Notes: a model not told the origin generated them from the sequence alone. 14,523 nt of DNA from TWA4 sp964613155 (GCA_964613155.1 CAZTHP010000069.1:1-14523), one strand, 5' to 3'; counted from the stretch's first letter, positions 1-7,455 are shown. Program-made: numbers and translations.

Positions 1-138
1 TGGGAAAATGAAGCTGGGAAAGCAGCAGAGAAAACGAAGCTGAAAAAAACTGTGGGGGAAACGAAGCTGAAAAAGCAGTAGAGAAAACGAAGCTGAAAAA
101 AACGTGGGAAAATGAAGCTGGGAAAACTGCTGTGAAAA
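1..138. repeat. Degenerate ~26-bp tandem repeat (52-bp higher order) upstream of the EamA gene
   Basis: The word GAAGCTG recurs at 10, 36, 63, 89 and 114, a spacing of 25-27 bp. Units alternate between a type with GCAGCAGAG or GCAGTAGAG after the word and a type with AAAAAAC and GTGGG, so the true repeat is about 52 bp in an A-B-A-B order. Bases 1-21 are identical to 105-125, so the array enters the window from the left. One frame is open from base 1 to a TAG at 79-81 and would encode a Lys/Glu-rich tail. It may be the end of an upstream gene, but this cannot be decided here. Confidence 0.85.
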
Positions 139-168
139 ATGAGAAAAATAAGAGAGGGAGATTGGGGT

Positions 169-1092
169 ATGAGTGAGGAACTGGTAACAGAAGGAGAGAA
201 TAAGACGAATTCTTTATGGAAAGGGGCATGTTTTACGGTTTTAGGAGGAATTTTATGGGGATTTTCCGGAACCTGCGGACAGTTTTTGATGCAGGAGAAG
301 GGATTGACTTCCAATTGGATCGTACCCTGGCGTTTGTTATTCGCTGGTTGTTTTTTGCTGTTCATCTGCATTATTCGAATGGGAAAAGGAATCTTTGAAA
401 TTTGGAAGCAGGATGCAGGCAGTATTATTGTTTTTGGGATTTTGGGAATGAGTATGTGCCAATATACATATTTTACAGCAATTTCTGCTTCGAATGCGGG
501 AACGGCAACGGTACTGCAATATCTGGGACCGGTCATGATCATGGTTTTGTTTTCGGTGCGGGATCGACGTTTACCGAAGCCACTCGAATTGACAGCACTG
601 CTGCTGGCGGTGTTAGGGACTTTTTTGTTGGCTACACATGGAAATCCGAGAAGTATGGTTTTATCAAAAGAAGCGTTGTTTTGGGGGTTGTTAGCAGCGG
701 CGGCACTTGTAATTTACACGGTACAGCCCGCTAAAATGCTGGAAAAGTACGGAGCACAGCTGGTATCTGCTTGGGGAATGTTGATCGGCGGTGTGATGCT
801 GATGGGAATTTTCCGTCCCTGGTCAATTCCGGTGAAAGTGGATGTGCAGGTTGTTTCCGGAATGGCAACGATTATTCTTTTTGGTACGGTCACTTCTTTT
901 TCACTATATCTGGAAGGTGTTCGTCTGGTAGGTGCTCAAAAAGGTAGTCTCTTTGCGTCAGTAGAACCAGTTGCTGCTACTATTTTTTCTGTAATTTGGA
1001 TGAAAGTAGCATTTGGAGCAGTGGATATTTTGGGATTTGCGTGTATTATTTCCACAATTTTTCTGCTTGCTGTGGATAAAGAAAAGAAGTAA
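169..1092 (+). CDS. EamA/DMT-superfamily transporter (drug/metabolite exporter type)
   Basis: Integral membrane protein of 307 aa with about ten hydrophobic segments, arranged as two EamA halves (roughly residues 17-150 and 165-303). Family-typical stretches are visible: WGFSG in the first helix, ASNAGTATVLQYLGPV ahead of the middle, and the second-half counterpart GAQKGSLFASVEPVAA. The length fits the usual 290-310 aa. The start at 169 is preferred over an ATG at 139 because GAGGGAG (154-160) sits 8 nt before it, while 139 lies in repeat sequence without a good ribosome site. DMT proteins export or exchange small metabolites; the substrate cannot be read from sequence. The stop codon lies inside the first unit of the following 29-bp repeat. 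The family call is firm, the substrate unknown. Confidence 0.9.
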   Translation: MSEELVTEGENKTNSLWKGACFTVLGGILWGFSGTCGQFLMQEKGLTSNWIVPWRLLFAGCFLLFICIIRMGKGIFEIWKQDAGSIIVFGILGMSMCQYTYFTAISASNAGTATVLQYLGPVMIMVLFSVRDRRLPKPLELTALLLAVLGTFLLATHGNPRSMVLSKEALFWGLLAAAALVIYTVQPAKMLEKYGAQLVSAWGMLIGGVMLMGIFRPWSIPVKVDVQVVSGMATIILFGTVTSFSLYLEGVRLVGAQKGSLFASVEPVAATIFSVIWMKVAFGAVDILGFACIISTIFLLAVDKEKK

Positions 1093-1171
1093 GGCTTTAT
1101 TGAGAAATCGTGATGAAGTAAGGTTTTATTGGGAAATTGGGATGAAGTAAGACTTTATTGGGAATTGGGAT
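1086..1171. repeat. 29-bp tandem repeat, 3 copies, starting over the stop codon
   Basis: GAAGTAAG begins at 1086, 1115 and 1144, exactly 29 bp apart, each followed by a CTTTATTG or TTTTATTG block and a G-rich end. The first unit contains the last codon and TAA stop (1087-1092) of the EamA gene, so AAG-TAA is repeated in each copy. The period is not a multiple of three, so the array is unlikely to be coding. It ends about 23 bp before the start of the potassium channel gene. Confidence 0.9.
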
Positions 1172-1194
1172 AATTTAAGAAACTTGGAGATATT

Positions 1195-2415
1195 ATGAGA
1201 ACGATAGTGGATAAAAAATGGATAAAGCGGCGAAAGCGAGTTTTTGAAATACTGGAAGTAGGAGCGGATTATGATTACGCCAGTCGAGCCTACGATGTTG
1301 CCAATGCATGTTCTATTGTTTTAAATCTGGTGGTCAGCATTATGTATACCTTCAGCAATATGCGAGCGCATTATGGGGAAGTGCTGCTGATGATCGAACG
1401 TATTACAGTGGCATTTTTCTGTGTGGATTACATATTGCGTATTTGGACGGCGCGGTTTTTATATCCGCACGACTCAGAAGTGCGGGCAGTCTGGAAGTAT
1501 AGTACTTCTTTTACCGGAATTGTCGATATGCTTTCCTTTTTACCGTATTATCTGCCATTTTTCTTTCCGATGGGAAGTGTTGCGTTTCGAATGATTCGAA
1601 TCGTGCGTATTTTCCGCTTGTTTCGAATTGATGCCTATTATGATTCGCTGCACGTAATCACTGAGGTTATCCGCGGAAAGCGTCAGCAGCTGATTTCCTC
1701 GGTATTTATTATTTTAGTCTTGATGCTGGCTTCTAGTTTATGTATGTACAGTTTGGAGCATGAAGCCCAGCCGGAAATCTTTACCAGTGCTTTTTCAGGC
1801 ATCTGGTGGGCTGCATCGACTCTTTTAACGGTAGGATATGGTGATATTTATCCCGTTACGACATTAGGAAAAATATTTGGAATTTCCATTGCCTTTCTGG
1901 GAGTTGGCATCGTGGCAATTCCGACTGGTATTATTTCAGCTGGATTTGTAGATCAATATTCGAATATCAAAAGGAGACTGGAATATGGTTACGAAGCCGA
2001 TATGAATTTTATTAAGGTTCAGGTAAAAGAAACCGATCGCTGGGCGGGAAAATCAATCGCGCAGCTGCAGCTGCCAGCCAGTGTGATCATCGCCGTCATT
2101 AAGCGGGAAGACAAGATCATTATTCCACGCGGAAATGTTGTCCTGCAGGTCGGAGATACCGTTGTAATCGGGGCGGCACCATTTAACGATGAGCATGAGC
2201 AGATTCATTTAAAGGAAATGGTTCTGCGTAAACATCATCCCTGGACCGGAATGCGGATTCGGGATCTGGATATTTCCCGACAGTCCGTTATTGTATTAGT
2301 AAAGCGAAACAAAAAAGCGTTGATCCCCAATGGAAATATGGTTTTAAATGAGGGGGATAATGTTTTCTTGTATACACAGAGGCATTTCTCAGATGCCAGT
2401 GACATTGAAATATAA
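1195..2415 (+). CDS. Voltage-gated-type potassium channel with two C-terminal TrkA-C (RCK-C) domains
   Basis: A 406-aa six-helix channel subunit. S1-S3 lie around residues 35-125. An S4-like helix at 132-144 carries arginine at every third position (R132, R135, R138, R141, R144). The pore helix and selectivity filter TVGYGD are at 212-217, followed by S6 to about residue 252. The cytoplasmic tail holds two similar domains of about 55 aa (roughly 273-328 and 344-395). Each has a basic residue run, a PxGNxVLxxGD element and a final beta strand, as in TrkA-C/RCK-C domains. No Rossmann-type RCK-N domain precedes them. The start is supported by GGAG at 1186-1189, 5 nt upstream. It probably carries K+ flux gated by voltage and a ligand; RCK-C domains in KtrA and CpaA bind cyclic di-AMP, so that ligand is a reasonable inference. 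The flavoprotein gene follows after 79 nt. Confidence 0.9.
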   Translation: MRTIVDKKWIKRRKRVFEILEVGADYDYASRAYDVANACSIVLNLVVSIMYTFSNMRAHYGEVLLMIERITVAFFCVDYILRIWTARFLYPHDSEVRAVWKYSTSFTGIVDMLSFLPYYLPFFFPMGSVAFRMIRIVRIFRLFRIDAYYDSLHVITEVIRGKRQQLISSVFIILVLMLASSLCMYSLEHEAQPEIFTSAFSGIWWAASTLLTVGYGDIYPVTTLGKIFGISIAFLGVGIVAIPTGIISAGFVDQYSNIKRRLEYGYEADMNFIKVQVKETDRWAGKSIAQLQLPASVIIAVIKREDKIIIPRGNVVLQVGDTVVIGAAPFNDEHEQIHLKEMVLRKHHPWTGMRIRDLDISRQSVIVLVKRNKKALIPNGNMVLNEGDNVFLYTQRHFSDASDIEI

Positions 2416-2423
2416 GGAGTTTT

Positions 2424-2468
2424 CGTGTGAAAGAAAGCAGTGCTTTCCTCACGAGTTGAGCCGTCAAC
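2424..2468 (+). other. Possible leader peptide and hairpins before the flavoprotein gene
   Basis: Directly after the channel stop, TAAGGAG (2413-2419) lies 7 nt before GTG at 2427, opening a 10-codon frame that ends at TGA 2457-2459 (VKESSAFLTS). The same bases can form an imperfect hairpin (GAAAGC at 2432-2437 with GCTTTC at 2441-2446), and GTTGA/TCAAC can pair around the stop. This may be a translated leader, or a chance ribosome site re-used by terminating ribosomes. Support is only the spacing and the folds. Confidence 0.2.
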
Positions 2469-2494
2469 GGAAAGGCGGCGGAATGGAGATTAGT

Positions 2495-3034
2495 ATGAAA
2501 AAGAAAATTGAAGTAATGGATTATGCAGCCGATATTACCAAAGCGCTGAAGAAGGGAATCTTATTGACCACGAAACAGGGCGAGCAGGTGAATACCATGT
2601 CAATTGCCTGGGGCATGTTAGGGATACAGTGGAATAAGCCGATTTTTATTGCAGTTGTAAGAGAAAGCCGTTTCACCAAAAATATTTTGGAGCAGAATGG
2701 AGAATTTACAATTAATATTCCCGGTCAGGATTTTGACCAGAAGATCATTGGATACTGTGGAAGCCGCTCCGGTCGGGATGTGGATAAAATTCAGGAGATG
2801 AATCTGACATTGGAAGAACCGCTTTCGATTTCAGTTCCTGGAATCCGTCAGCTGCCGCTGACCTTGGAGTGTAAGGTACTTTATAAGCAAAAACAGGATC
2901 TGAATGCAATTCCGGAGGAACTTTTGGAGCGATTTTATCCGAAAGAGGAAGCATATCAGGCATTTGAAGGCGGCCGCGATTATCATATTGCGTACTATGG
3001 AGAAATCGTAGAAGCATATATCATTTGCGACTAG
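2495..3034 (+). CDS. Flavin reductase-like protein (FMN-binding split barrel)
   Basis: A 179-aa soluble protein of the flavin reductase/flavoredoxin-like family, which binds FMN in a split beta-barrel and passes electrons from NAD(P)H or other donors. Typical features are an N-terminal GILLTT strand, NTMSIAWGMLG followed by WNKPIFIAVV, the RESRFTKNILEQ helix start, and the SGRDVDK motif near residue 95. The reading frame is open from 2348, inside the channel gene, but the likely start is ATG 2495 because GGAG (2485-2488) is 6 nt upstream and family members begin near this point. Another ATG at 2483 is out of frame. It lies 79 nt downstream of the potassium channel on the same strand, so the two may share a transcript. 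The physiological partner is unknown. Confidence 0.85.
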   Translation: MKKKIEVMDYAADITKALKKGILLTTKQGEQVNTMSIAWGMLGIQWNKPIFIAVVRESRFTKNILEQNGEFTINIPGQDFDQKIIGYCGSRSGRDVDKIQEMNLTLEEPLSISVPGIRQLPLTLECKVLYKQKQDLNAIPEELLERFYPKEEAYQAFEGGRDYHIAYYGEIVEAYIICD

Positions 3035-3094
3035 GTAAACGGTGTTTGAAAAATAATTTGCTAGAAGCCGTGAAATAAGTGACTTCCTTGCTTG

Positions 3095-3139
3095 TTCCTT
3101 TCATGTTAATAGGATGCTTTCCTACTAACATGAAAGGAA
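3095..3139. terminator. 20-bp hairpin between convergent genes
   Basis: TTCCTTTCATGTTAATAGGA (3095-3114) pairs with 3120-3139 around a 5-nt loop with a single mismatch (A-C on the + strand, a G-U pair in the - transcript). It lies between the stop codons of two convergent genes, where a bidirectional terminator is expected. Neither side has a clear U tract, so the mechanism may differ from a textbook intrinsic terminator. Confidence 0.5.
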
Positions 3140-3178
3140 ATTCAAAGTCCTTTTCAGGTACGAAACAAAAAACTGTCA

Positions 3179-4063
3179 TCACAGATTGTGGTTACATTTT
3201 CCTAGCTGCCAGAAAGCCACCGCACTTGCAGCGGCTACATTTAAAGAATCTACTCCATGTGACATAGGAATCCGAACTGTGTAATCACAGTCTGCGATTG
3301 TATCGACAGCCAGCCCATCGCCTTCGGTGCCCAGTACGATCGCAAGTTTTTCTTCGTTTAAAAGCTGGGGATCGTCGATGGAAATGGAATCGTCACTTAA
3401 TGCCATAGCAGCTGTTTTAAAGCCCAGCTGCTGCAGGTGTTGGATTCCGGGCTGCGGCCATTGAGACAGGGAATGTGAAGCCGCGTGGGAAGACGTTTTA
3501 TGTGGATTATTATTTCCGTAACCCAAATAAGTCCAGGGAATTTGGAAAACGGTTCCCATGCTGACACGGATTGATCTTCGATACAGCGGATTACTGCAGG
3601 AAGGGGTCAGGAGTATTGCATCCATATTTAAAGCAGCAGCGGAGCGAAAAATAGCACCAACATTGGTGGGATTCATGACATTTTCTAAAATTACGATACG
3701 ACGAGCATCGCTGCAGATGTCTGCAACGGCAGGAAGCGCAGGGCGGCGCATCGCACATAAAACGCCGCGTGTCAGCTGAAATCCCGTTAATTGCGTTAAC
3801 ACATCCATATCGGCCGTGTAGATGGGAACGTCAGGACAGCGCTCCACAATAGATTTGGCTTGTCCTTCGATATGCTTCGGTTCTAATAAAAGAGAAACCG
3901 GCACATAGCCAGCATCCAGAGCACGTTCAATGACTTTTGGACTTTCCGCGATGAAAAGTCCTTTGTCCGGTTCATGGCGGTTGAGAAGCTGTCCTTCATT
4001 TAAACGGGCATAAATATCCAGTTCCGGTGCAGAAAAATCTGTAATTTCTATAATAGTTGACAT
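3179..4063 (-). CDS. TrmH/SpoU-family RNA 2'-O-ribose methyltransferase
   Basis: A 294-aa protein of the SPOUT class, which binds S-adenosylmethionine in a trefoil knot and methylates the 2'-OH of rRNA or tRNA. All three family motifs are visible: NVMNPTNVGAIFRSA at 128-142 (motif 1, with the conserved Asn and Arg), VLGTEGDGL at 243-251 (motif 2), and IPMSHGVDSLNVAAASA at 265-281 (motif 3). An N-terminal substrate-binding domain covers about residues 10-105. Residues 181-207 form a polar, Asn/His/Ser-rich insertion between knot segments, longer than usual. The start is set by AAGGAG (complement at 4070-4075), 6 nt upstream of ATG at 4063. A monocistronic unit is likely. Which RNA position it modifies cannot be read here. 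Confidence 0.92.
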   Translation of the reverse strand: MSTIIEITDFSAPELDIYARLNEGQLLNRHEPDKGLFIAESPKVIERALDAGYVPVSLLLEPKHIEGQAKSIVERCPDVPIYTADMDVLTQLTGFQLTRGVLCAMRRPALPAVADICSDARRIVILENVMNPTNVGAIFRSAAALNMDAILLTPSCSNPLYRRSIRVSMGTVFQIPWTYLGYGNNNPHKTSSHAASHSLSQWPQPGIQHLQQLGFKTAAMALSDDSISIDDPQLLNEEKLAIVLGTEGDGLAVDTIADCDYTVRIPMSHGVDSLNVAAASAVAFWQLGKCNHNL

Positions 4064-4090
4064 AAAAAACTCCTTTCCAAACGTGTTTTA

Positions 4091-4119
4091 ATCGTAGCAT
4101 GCTTGGGAGAAGATTACAA
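4091..4119 (-). promoter_or_regulatory. Candidate promoter of the RNA methyltransferase gene
   Basis: Read on the - strand, TTGTAA (4119-4114) and TACGAT (4096-4091) are separated by 17 nt and lie about 30-55 nt upstream of the ATG. Each hexamer matches the sigma-A consensus at four of six positions. The -10 is the same as that of the PucR-type gene promoter further along. Confidence 0.4.
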
Positions 4120-4172
4120 GGAAGAAACTTTGGAATAGGTTATATAGGAAGAAACTTTAGAATCAATTCTAT
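4119..4172. repeat. 27-bp direct repeat, two imperfect copies
   Basis: AGGAAGAAACTTTGGAAT (4119-4136) recurs as AGGAAGAAACTTTAGAAT (4146-4163) with one difference. The rest of the 27-bp unit is diverged. It abuts the candidate promoter of the methyltransferase gene. Confidence 0.5.
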
Positions 4173-4363
4173 ATTGACTGTATGTAGCACATGCGGAAAA
4201 CAGCATATAGAAAACAGGAGTCATAAAAACGATATACAAAAATAGATTCTATCTTGCGGAAAGTGCGCAGCAGGTTAGAATTGAGGATAAGCTGCTTGAG
4301 CAGACAACATAAAACAAAAGAAAAGTACGGGGAAATGGGAAGTGAGGAGCATTAGATGAATAA

Positions 4364-4555
4364 AATACGACATTAAATGCAATGGTAGATGTATTTTGGG
4401 CACAGGGCGGAAATTATTTTGATACGGCATATACCTATTTAGAGGGAATGAGTGAAGAAGCACTACGGAAAGGGGGAGTGGAGCATTATGCAAGAGAACA
4501 ATTTCGTATTGCAGATAAATTGCCGAGGTATTTGGGTAAAAGGAAGGGTAGCTAA
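4364..4555 (+). pseudogene. Aldo/keto reductase remnant (internal fragment)
   Basis: The frame through ATG 4382 translates to an internal piece of an aldo/keto reductase: NTTLNAMVDVF just before and after the ATG, then GGNYFDTAYTYLEGMSEEAL and REQFRIADKLP. The FDTAY stretch carries the family's conserved Asp (D14) and Tyr (Y19) region of the TIM-barrel start. The frame ends at TAA 4553-4555 after only 57 codons, where family members run to 300-390 aa. No ribosome site precedes the ATG, and upstream the frame is closed by TAA at 4361-4363. Both the N-terminal first strand and the catalytic and cofactor-binding remainder are missing. This is a decayed fragment, probably left after deletion or insertion. 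The identity is read from motif similarity alone but is distinctive. Confidence 0.75.
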
Positions 4556-4569
4556 ATGGAAAATCAGCA

Positions 4570-4612
4570 AAAGGGACGAATCAGCAGCTTTATAGCAGCG
4601 ATTTGTCCCTTT
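4570..4612 (-). terminator. Terminator hairpin downstream of the GltS-type gene
   Basis: AAAGGGACGAATC (4570-4582) pairs with GATTTGTCCCTTT (4600-4612) with one wobble, and inner GCAGC/GCAGC-type bases surround the loop. It lies 8 nt beyond the stop codon of the - strand GltS-type gene. In the - transcript the stem is followed by a short UUUU and then GCUGAUUUU, a modest U tract. It could also stop any + strand transcription coming from the reductase remnant. Confidence 0.65.
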
Positions 4613-4619
4613 ATGTAAA

Positions 4620-5948
4620 TTAATGGGTAGAACCGTATTTGATACGACAAAATGTTATCATACAAAATGCAATTGCAGTTAAAAAAAGGCCTGTGATAAT
4701 TCCATAGCCATTGACCAACAACACAGGTACAAAGGTTACAATTAATAAATCAGCAAAGTTTAAGAAAATCCAAGCCATATTTGCATCTTCTAATACATTA
4801 CTAGATAATTTTGGATCGGTAATGCGCAGAAGCATGATGGCAACAGGCATTGCAGCTGCAGACCAGCCAAATACAAAGATTCCGCGTTCAAACCATAAAT
4901 TATGAAAACATTTTTTAGATACAAATAGCAGTATTATCGTACAGTAAAGCATTCCCAATATTGCCAGCAGTAAAATTGGAGGCCAATATTTTACCACGGT
5001 TTTTAAATTGACGGATGCAATTCCAAATGCAACGATATAATCGGTAAGTGTTCCGCTGATATGGGTCATGATTTTTTTATCAATAGTAGTTTCCAATTTT
5101 AAAAGTTTGAGAATTTTTTGCATGATCATTCCACTGACAAATGCTAGAGCATAGACCGGAACTTCGAAATAAGGGAATATGATTCCTAAAAATTTACTGA
5201 TTCCATTTGCAAGTGCTACGGCACAAAAAGCAACTGCAATATGATACGCAAGAGAATCAATTGCAATTGCATTAATTGTAGTCACTCCAAGGCTTTCTCT
5301 TTGAGTCTCAGGAATTTGATCTGTTTTCATTTCTTCTGGCAGTTCGTCCATGCTGTGAATGATGGTTGTGTATTTTTTTCTTACAGCCAGATTAATAAAG
5401 AAAATTCCGCCAAAAACACCAAATAGCAATCCGATTGTTGCAAAAGTTTGTCCAATAGAAAAGGCATCCTGATATCCATGTTTTTCTAATATTGGAGATA
5501 TGACAGCTGCGGTACCATGTGATCCGACAAAACCGGCGGGCAGTAATATTCCAATCCAAGAAGAAAGATTTGGAAAAACAAAGTGAGCAAGAAAAAAACC
5601 AATTAATAAGAAAATTCCGAATTGACCAATTTCAGCAGCACAATTTATTAAAAAAGAATCGCCGACATTATTACAAATACGTTTCAAATTGAAGGGTTCT
5701 TTGTTCCCTAAATAGAGAGATGCAGCTAAACAAGTCATTAAGGTTCCAGAGTAAGATGGCATGTATTCGCTGAATGATAGAAGATTGAGTGCGTATTCTC
5801 CCATGATTAAGGCAAGGATTCCTGCAATCAAAGATGCAGGAATGAAACAAGTTCTTAAAAATGTAATTTTTTCTCGGAGAATTTTAGCTGCAAACAAAAA
5901 GATAGATATCATCGCGAAATCGAGAATGCAAGAATCAAATGAAAACAT
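4620..5948 (-). CDS. GltS-type sodium/glutamate symporter family protein
   Basis: A 442-aa integral membrane protein of the ESS (glutamate:Na+ symporter) family, with about ten to twelve hydrophobic segments. The diagnostic reentrant-loop motif PAGFVGSHGTAA at 137-148 is present, matching the GltS G-G-HGTA pattern. A long polar loop around 190-225 separates the two halves. RGIFVFGWSAAAMPVAIMLL (355-374) with the following DP at 378-379 is the second-half counterpart. Length compares with about 400 aa for E. coli GltS, the excess being mainly the central loop and N-terminus. AAGGGGA (complement 5954-5960) lies 5 nt before the ATG. It is the last gene of the three-gene - strand cluster. A perfect 15-bp inverted repeat occupies its leader. 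Substrate is probably an anionic amino acid or related acid, but glutamate is not proven. Confidence 0.85.
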   Translation of the reverse strand: MFSFDSCILDFAMISIFLFAAKILREKITFLRTCFIPASLIAGILALIMGEYALNLLSFSEYMPSYSGTLMTCLAASLYLGNKEPFNLKRICNNVGDSFLINCAAEIGQFGIFLLIGFFLAHFVFPNLSSWIGILLPAGFVGSHGTAAVISPILEKHGYQDAFSIGQTFATIGLLFGVFGGIFFINLAVRKKYTTIIHSMDELPEEMKTDQIPETQRESLGVTTINAIAIDSLAYHIAVAFCAVALANGISKFLGIIFPYFEVPVYALAFVSGMIMQKILKLLKLETTIDKKIMTHISGTLTDYIVAFGIASVNLKTVVKYWPPILLLAILGMLYCTIILLFVSKKCFHNLWFERGIFVFGWSAAAMPVAIMLLRITDPKLSSNVLEDANMAWIFLNFADLLIVTFVPVLLVNGYGIITGLFLTAIAFCMITFCRIKYGSTH

Positions 5949-5968
5949 TGTTGTCCCCTTATTTTAAG

Positions 5969-6022
5969 AAGTAGTTCATTTGATTTGAAATTAAAATTTA
6001 TTTCTGTTCAAATGAACTACTT
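5969..6022. promoter_or_regulatory. Perfect 15-bp inverted repeat before the GltS-type gene
   Basis: AAGTAGTTCATTTGA (5969-5983) and TCAAATGAACTACTT (6008-6022) are exact reverse complements separated by 24 A+T-rich bases. The element sits 21 nt before the start of the GltS-type gene, inside the gap after the DcuC-type gene. It could fold in the transcript as a processing, attenuation or stabilising hairpin, or be a protein-binding site. There is no U tract behind it on the - strand. Confidence 0.6.
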
Positions 6023-6090
6023 GAATGAAGTACAAAAGAATATTTGAAATATTTTATGTAGCAAAGAAACTAGTTCCGTTTGTATGCACT

Positions 6091-7455
6091 TTATGCAAGG
6101 AACAGCCAGTTGTAAAGAATGACTACTAAAATACCTGCAACACTAATGGGTATATTTCGTTTTACAATCTTTGTAACTGGAATTCCAGTGTGACCGCTTA
6201 ACATCAGGTTAACAACTGTCGCAGGGCTTAGATAGAATGCTAATCCGGCAGTCATAATAATAAGATTAGCAACTACCACCATATCAGTTCCAGTTTGTTT
6301 TGCTAATTGTGTCATTAAGGGAACAAAAATGTAAATAGAACCTTCCATAGCACCGGTAAGTCCCATTACGAGGCAGTAGAGTAAAGTTGCTAAAACAATT
6401 ACAAGAAAGCTATTATTACCGATTTTGGAAATCCATGTAGCGATCAAATAAACACCACCTACTTTATCCATAGCAGTAGCAAATGTTACACCAACTACAA
6501 AGAGGAAAACGAGGTTTGCAAGACCATCTCCCATTCCTTTGATAAATGAAAAAGCAATATCCATGCTTTCCTTTAAATTCTTTCGATTGAGCAGATCAAT
6601 AATCATTGCTATAAAAAGAGAGGCAAAGGAGGCTGCTGAAATCGTGATGGTAATAGTTTTAATGAGCATACCAAATATGACAACAAAAATCAATGGAAGC
6701 AGGGGAAGAATAGCGTAATACATTGGTACACCGAATGATTTTAAATCAATTTCGATGGTATCTTGTGTTACAGTAGGCAGTGTTCCTTCTTTCTTATCGA
6801 AATACTTGGATGTAATAACATAGACGATAGGAAGAACGACTAAAAGACATCCAACGATAGGGAACATGTAGACAGATAAGTAGGTTGTCATGTCCGGTTC
6901 GATTTCCATTAAACCGAAAATCCAGTAGATTAATCCTTCTGCTGGCCCCCAAACAATTGCCGACATCATGATAATACAGACAGATACTGAAGCTGCAGAT
7001 AGCCCGCATGCAATTAACATAGGATATAATACACCAAGAAGCATAGCAGTCATAGTGGAACCAGCGTTAAATGCTAATTTGATAAATGCTCCGGCAGCTA
7101 CCATGGCACCGGCAATTAAATAAGGTTTCTTTAATTTAACCAGTGGTTTTGAAATTGCTGCTGCAAATAAGGGAGCAGCGCCCATTTTTTCCAGATAAGT
7201 AACATAGCCCATAACTGCCATTACGATTAGGCCGACACTCTGAACCTGTGCAAAAAAGGATTCTTCAATTAAATGAAATACATCCCAGAAACTGTTTCCA
7301 GTGGTTTCTGCTGCGACACTATTTCCAGTAATTAAAGAATATCCAAGCAGAACGATTACGGAAATACTTAGCATAAGAATTTGCAGATTGTAGTTTTTCT
7401 TGACTCCATAGAGAAGACAAGCCAACATTAGAATAGTAATAAGAATTCCGATCAT
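6091..7455 (-). CDS. DcuC-type anaerobic C4-dicarboxylate carrier family protein
   Basis: A 454-aa membrane protein with about twelve hydrophobic segments, resembling DcuC (about 460 aa in E. coli). Recalled landmarks line up: an early GLIVMAVMGYVTYLEKMGA segment, ISKPLVKLKKPYLI, YFDKKEG followed by FYAILP-like YYAILPLLPLI, the FIKGMGDGLANLVFLFVVG segment, and a C-terminal LSPATVVNLMLSGHTGIPV loop. The frame stays open 74 codons further upstream, overlapping the previous gene, but the start at 7455 is preferred: AGGAG (complement 7463-7467) lies 7 nt upstream and the first membrane helix begins at once. DcuC proteins move succinate, fumarate or related acids across the cytoplasmic membrane; here the substrate is inferred only by family. 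Second gene of the cluster, 103 nt behind the URO-D-family gene. Confidence 0.82.
   Translation of the reverse strand: MIGILITILMLACLLYGVKKNYNLQILMLSISVIVLLGYSLITGNSVAAETTGNSFWDVFHLIEESFFAQVQSVGLIVMAVMGYVTYLEKMGAAPLFAAAISKPLVKLKKPYLIAGAMVAAGAFIKLAFNAGSTMTAMLLGVLYPMLIACGLSAASVSVCIIMMSAIVWGPAEGLIYWIFGLMEIEPDMTTYLSVYMFPIVGCLLVVLPIVYVITSKYFDKKEGTLPTVTQDTIEIDLKSFGVPMYYAILPLLPLIFVVIFGMLIKTITITISAASFASLFIAMIIDLLNRKNLKESMDIAFSFIKGMGDGLANLVFLFVVGVTFATAMDKVGGVYLIATWISKIGNNSFLVIVLATLLYCLVMGLTGAMEGSIYIFVPLMTQLAKQTGTDMVVVANLIIMTAGLAFYLSPATVVNLMLSGHTGIPVTKIVKRNIPISVAGILVVILYNWLFLA

Larger units (their letters stand above)
4064..4619. other. Gene-poor stretch with remnants
   Basis: This 556-bp stretch carries, in order, the promoter region of the methyltransferase gene, a two-copy 27-bp repeat, about 190 bp with no recognisable coding or RNA signal (4173-4363), an aldo/keto reductase fragment (4364-4555) and a terminator hairpin (4570-4612). 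Between 4173 and 4363 no open frame of recognisable family is seen on either strand. Confidence 0.6.

Noticed and set aside
1..138. CRISPR array at the left edge
   Set aside because: Units are contiguous and degenerate without constant repeats or unique spacers, and no cas genes are present. It is a simple tandem repeat.
4275..4493. - strand 72-codon frame opposite the aldo/keto reductase remnant
   Set aside because: Antisense to a recognisable reductase fragment, no ribosome site and no recognisable domain.
6073..6103. GTTCC/GGAAC hairpin over the end of the DcuC-type gene
   Set aside because: Short stem with a bulge and no U tract; could be chance.
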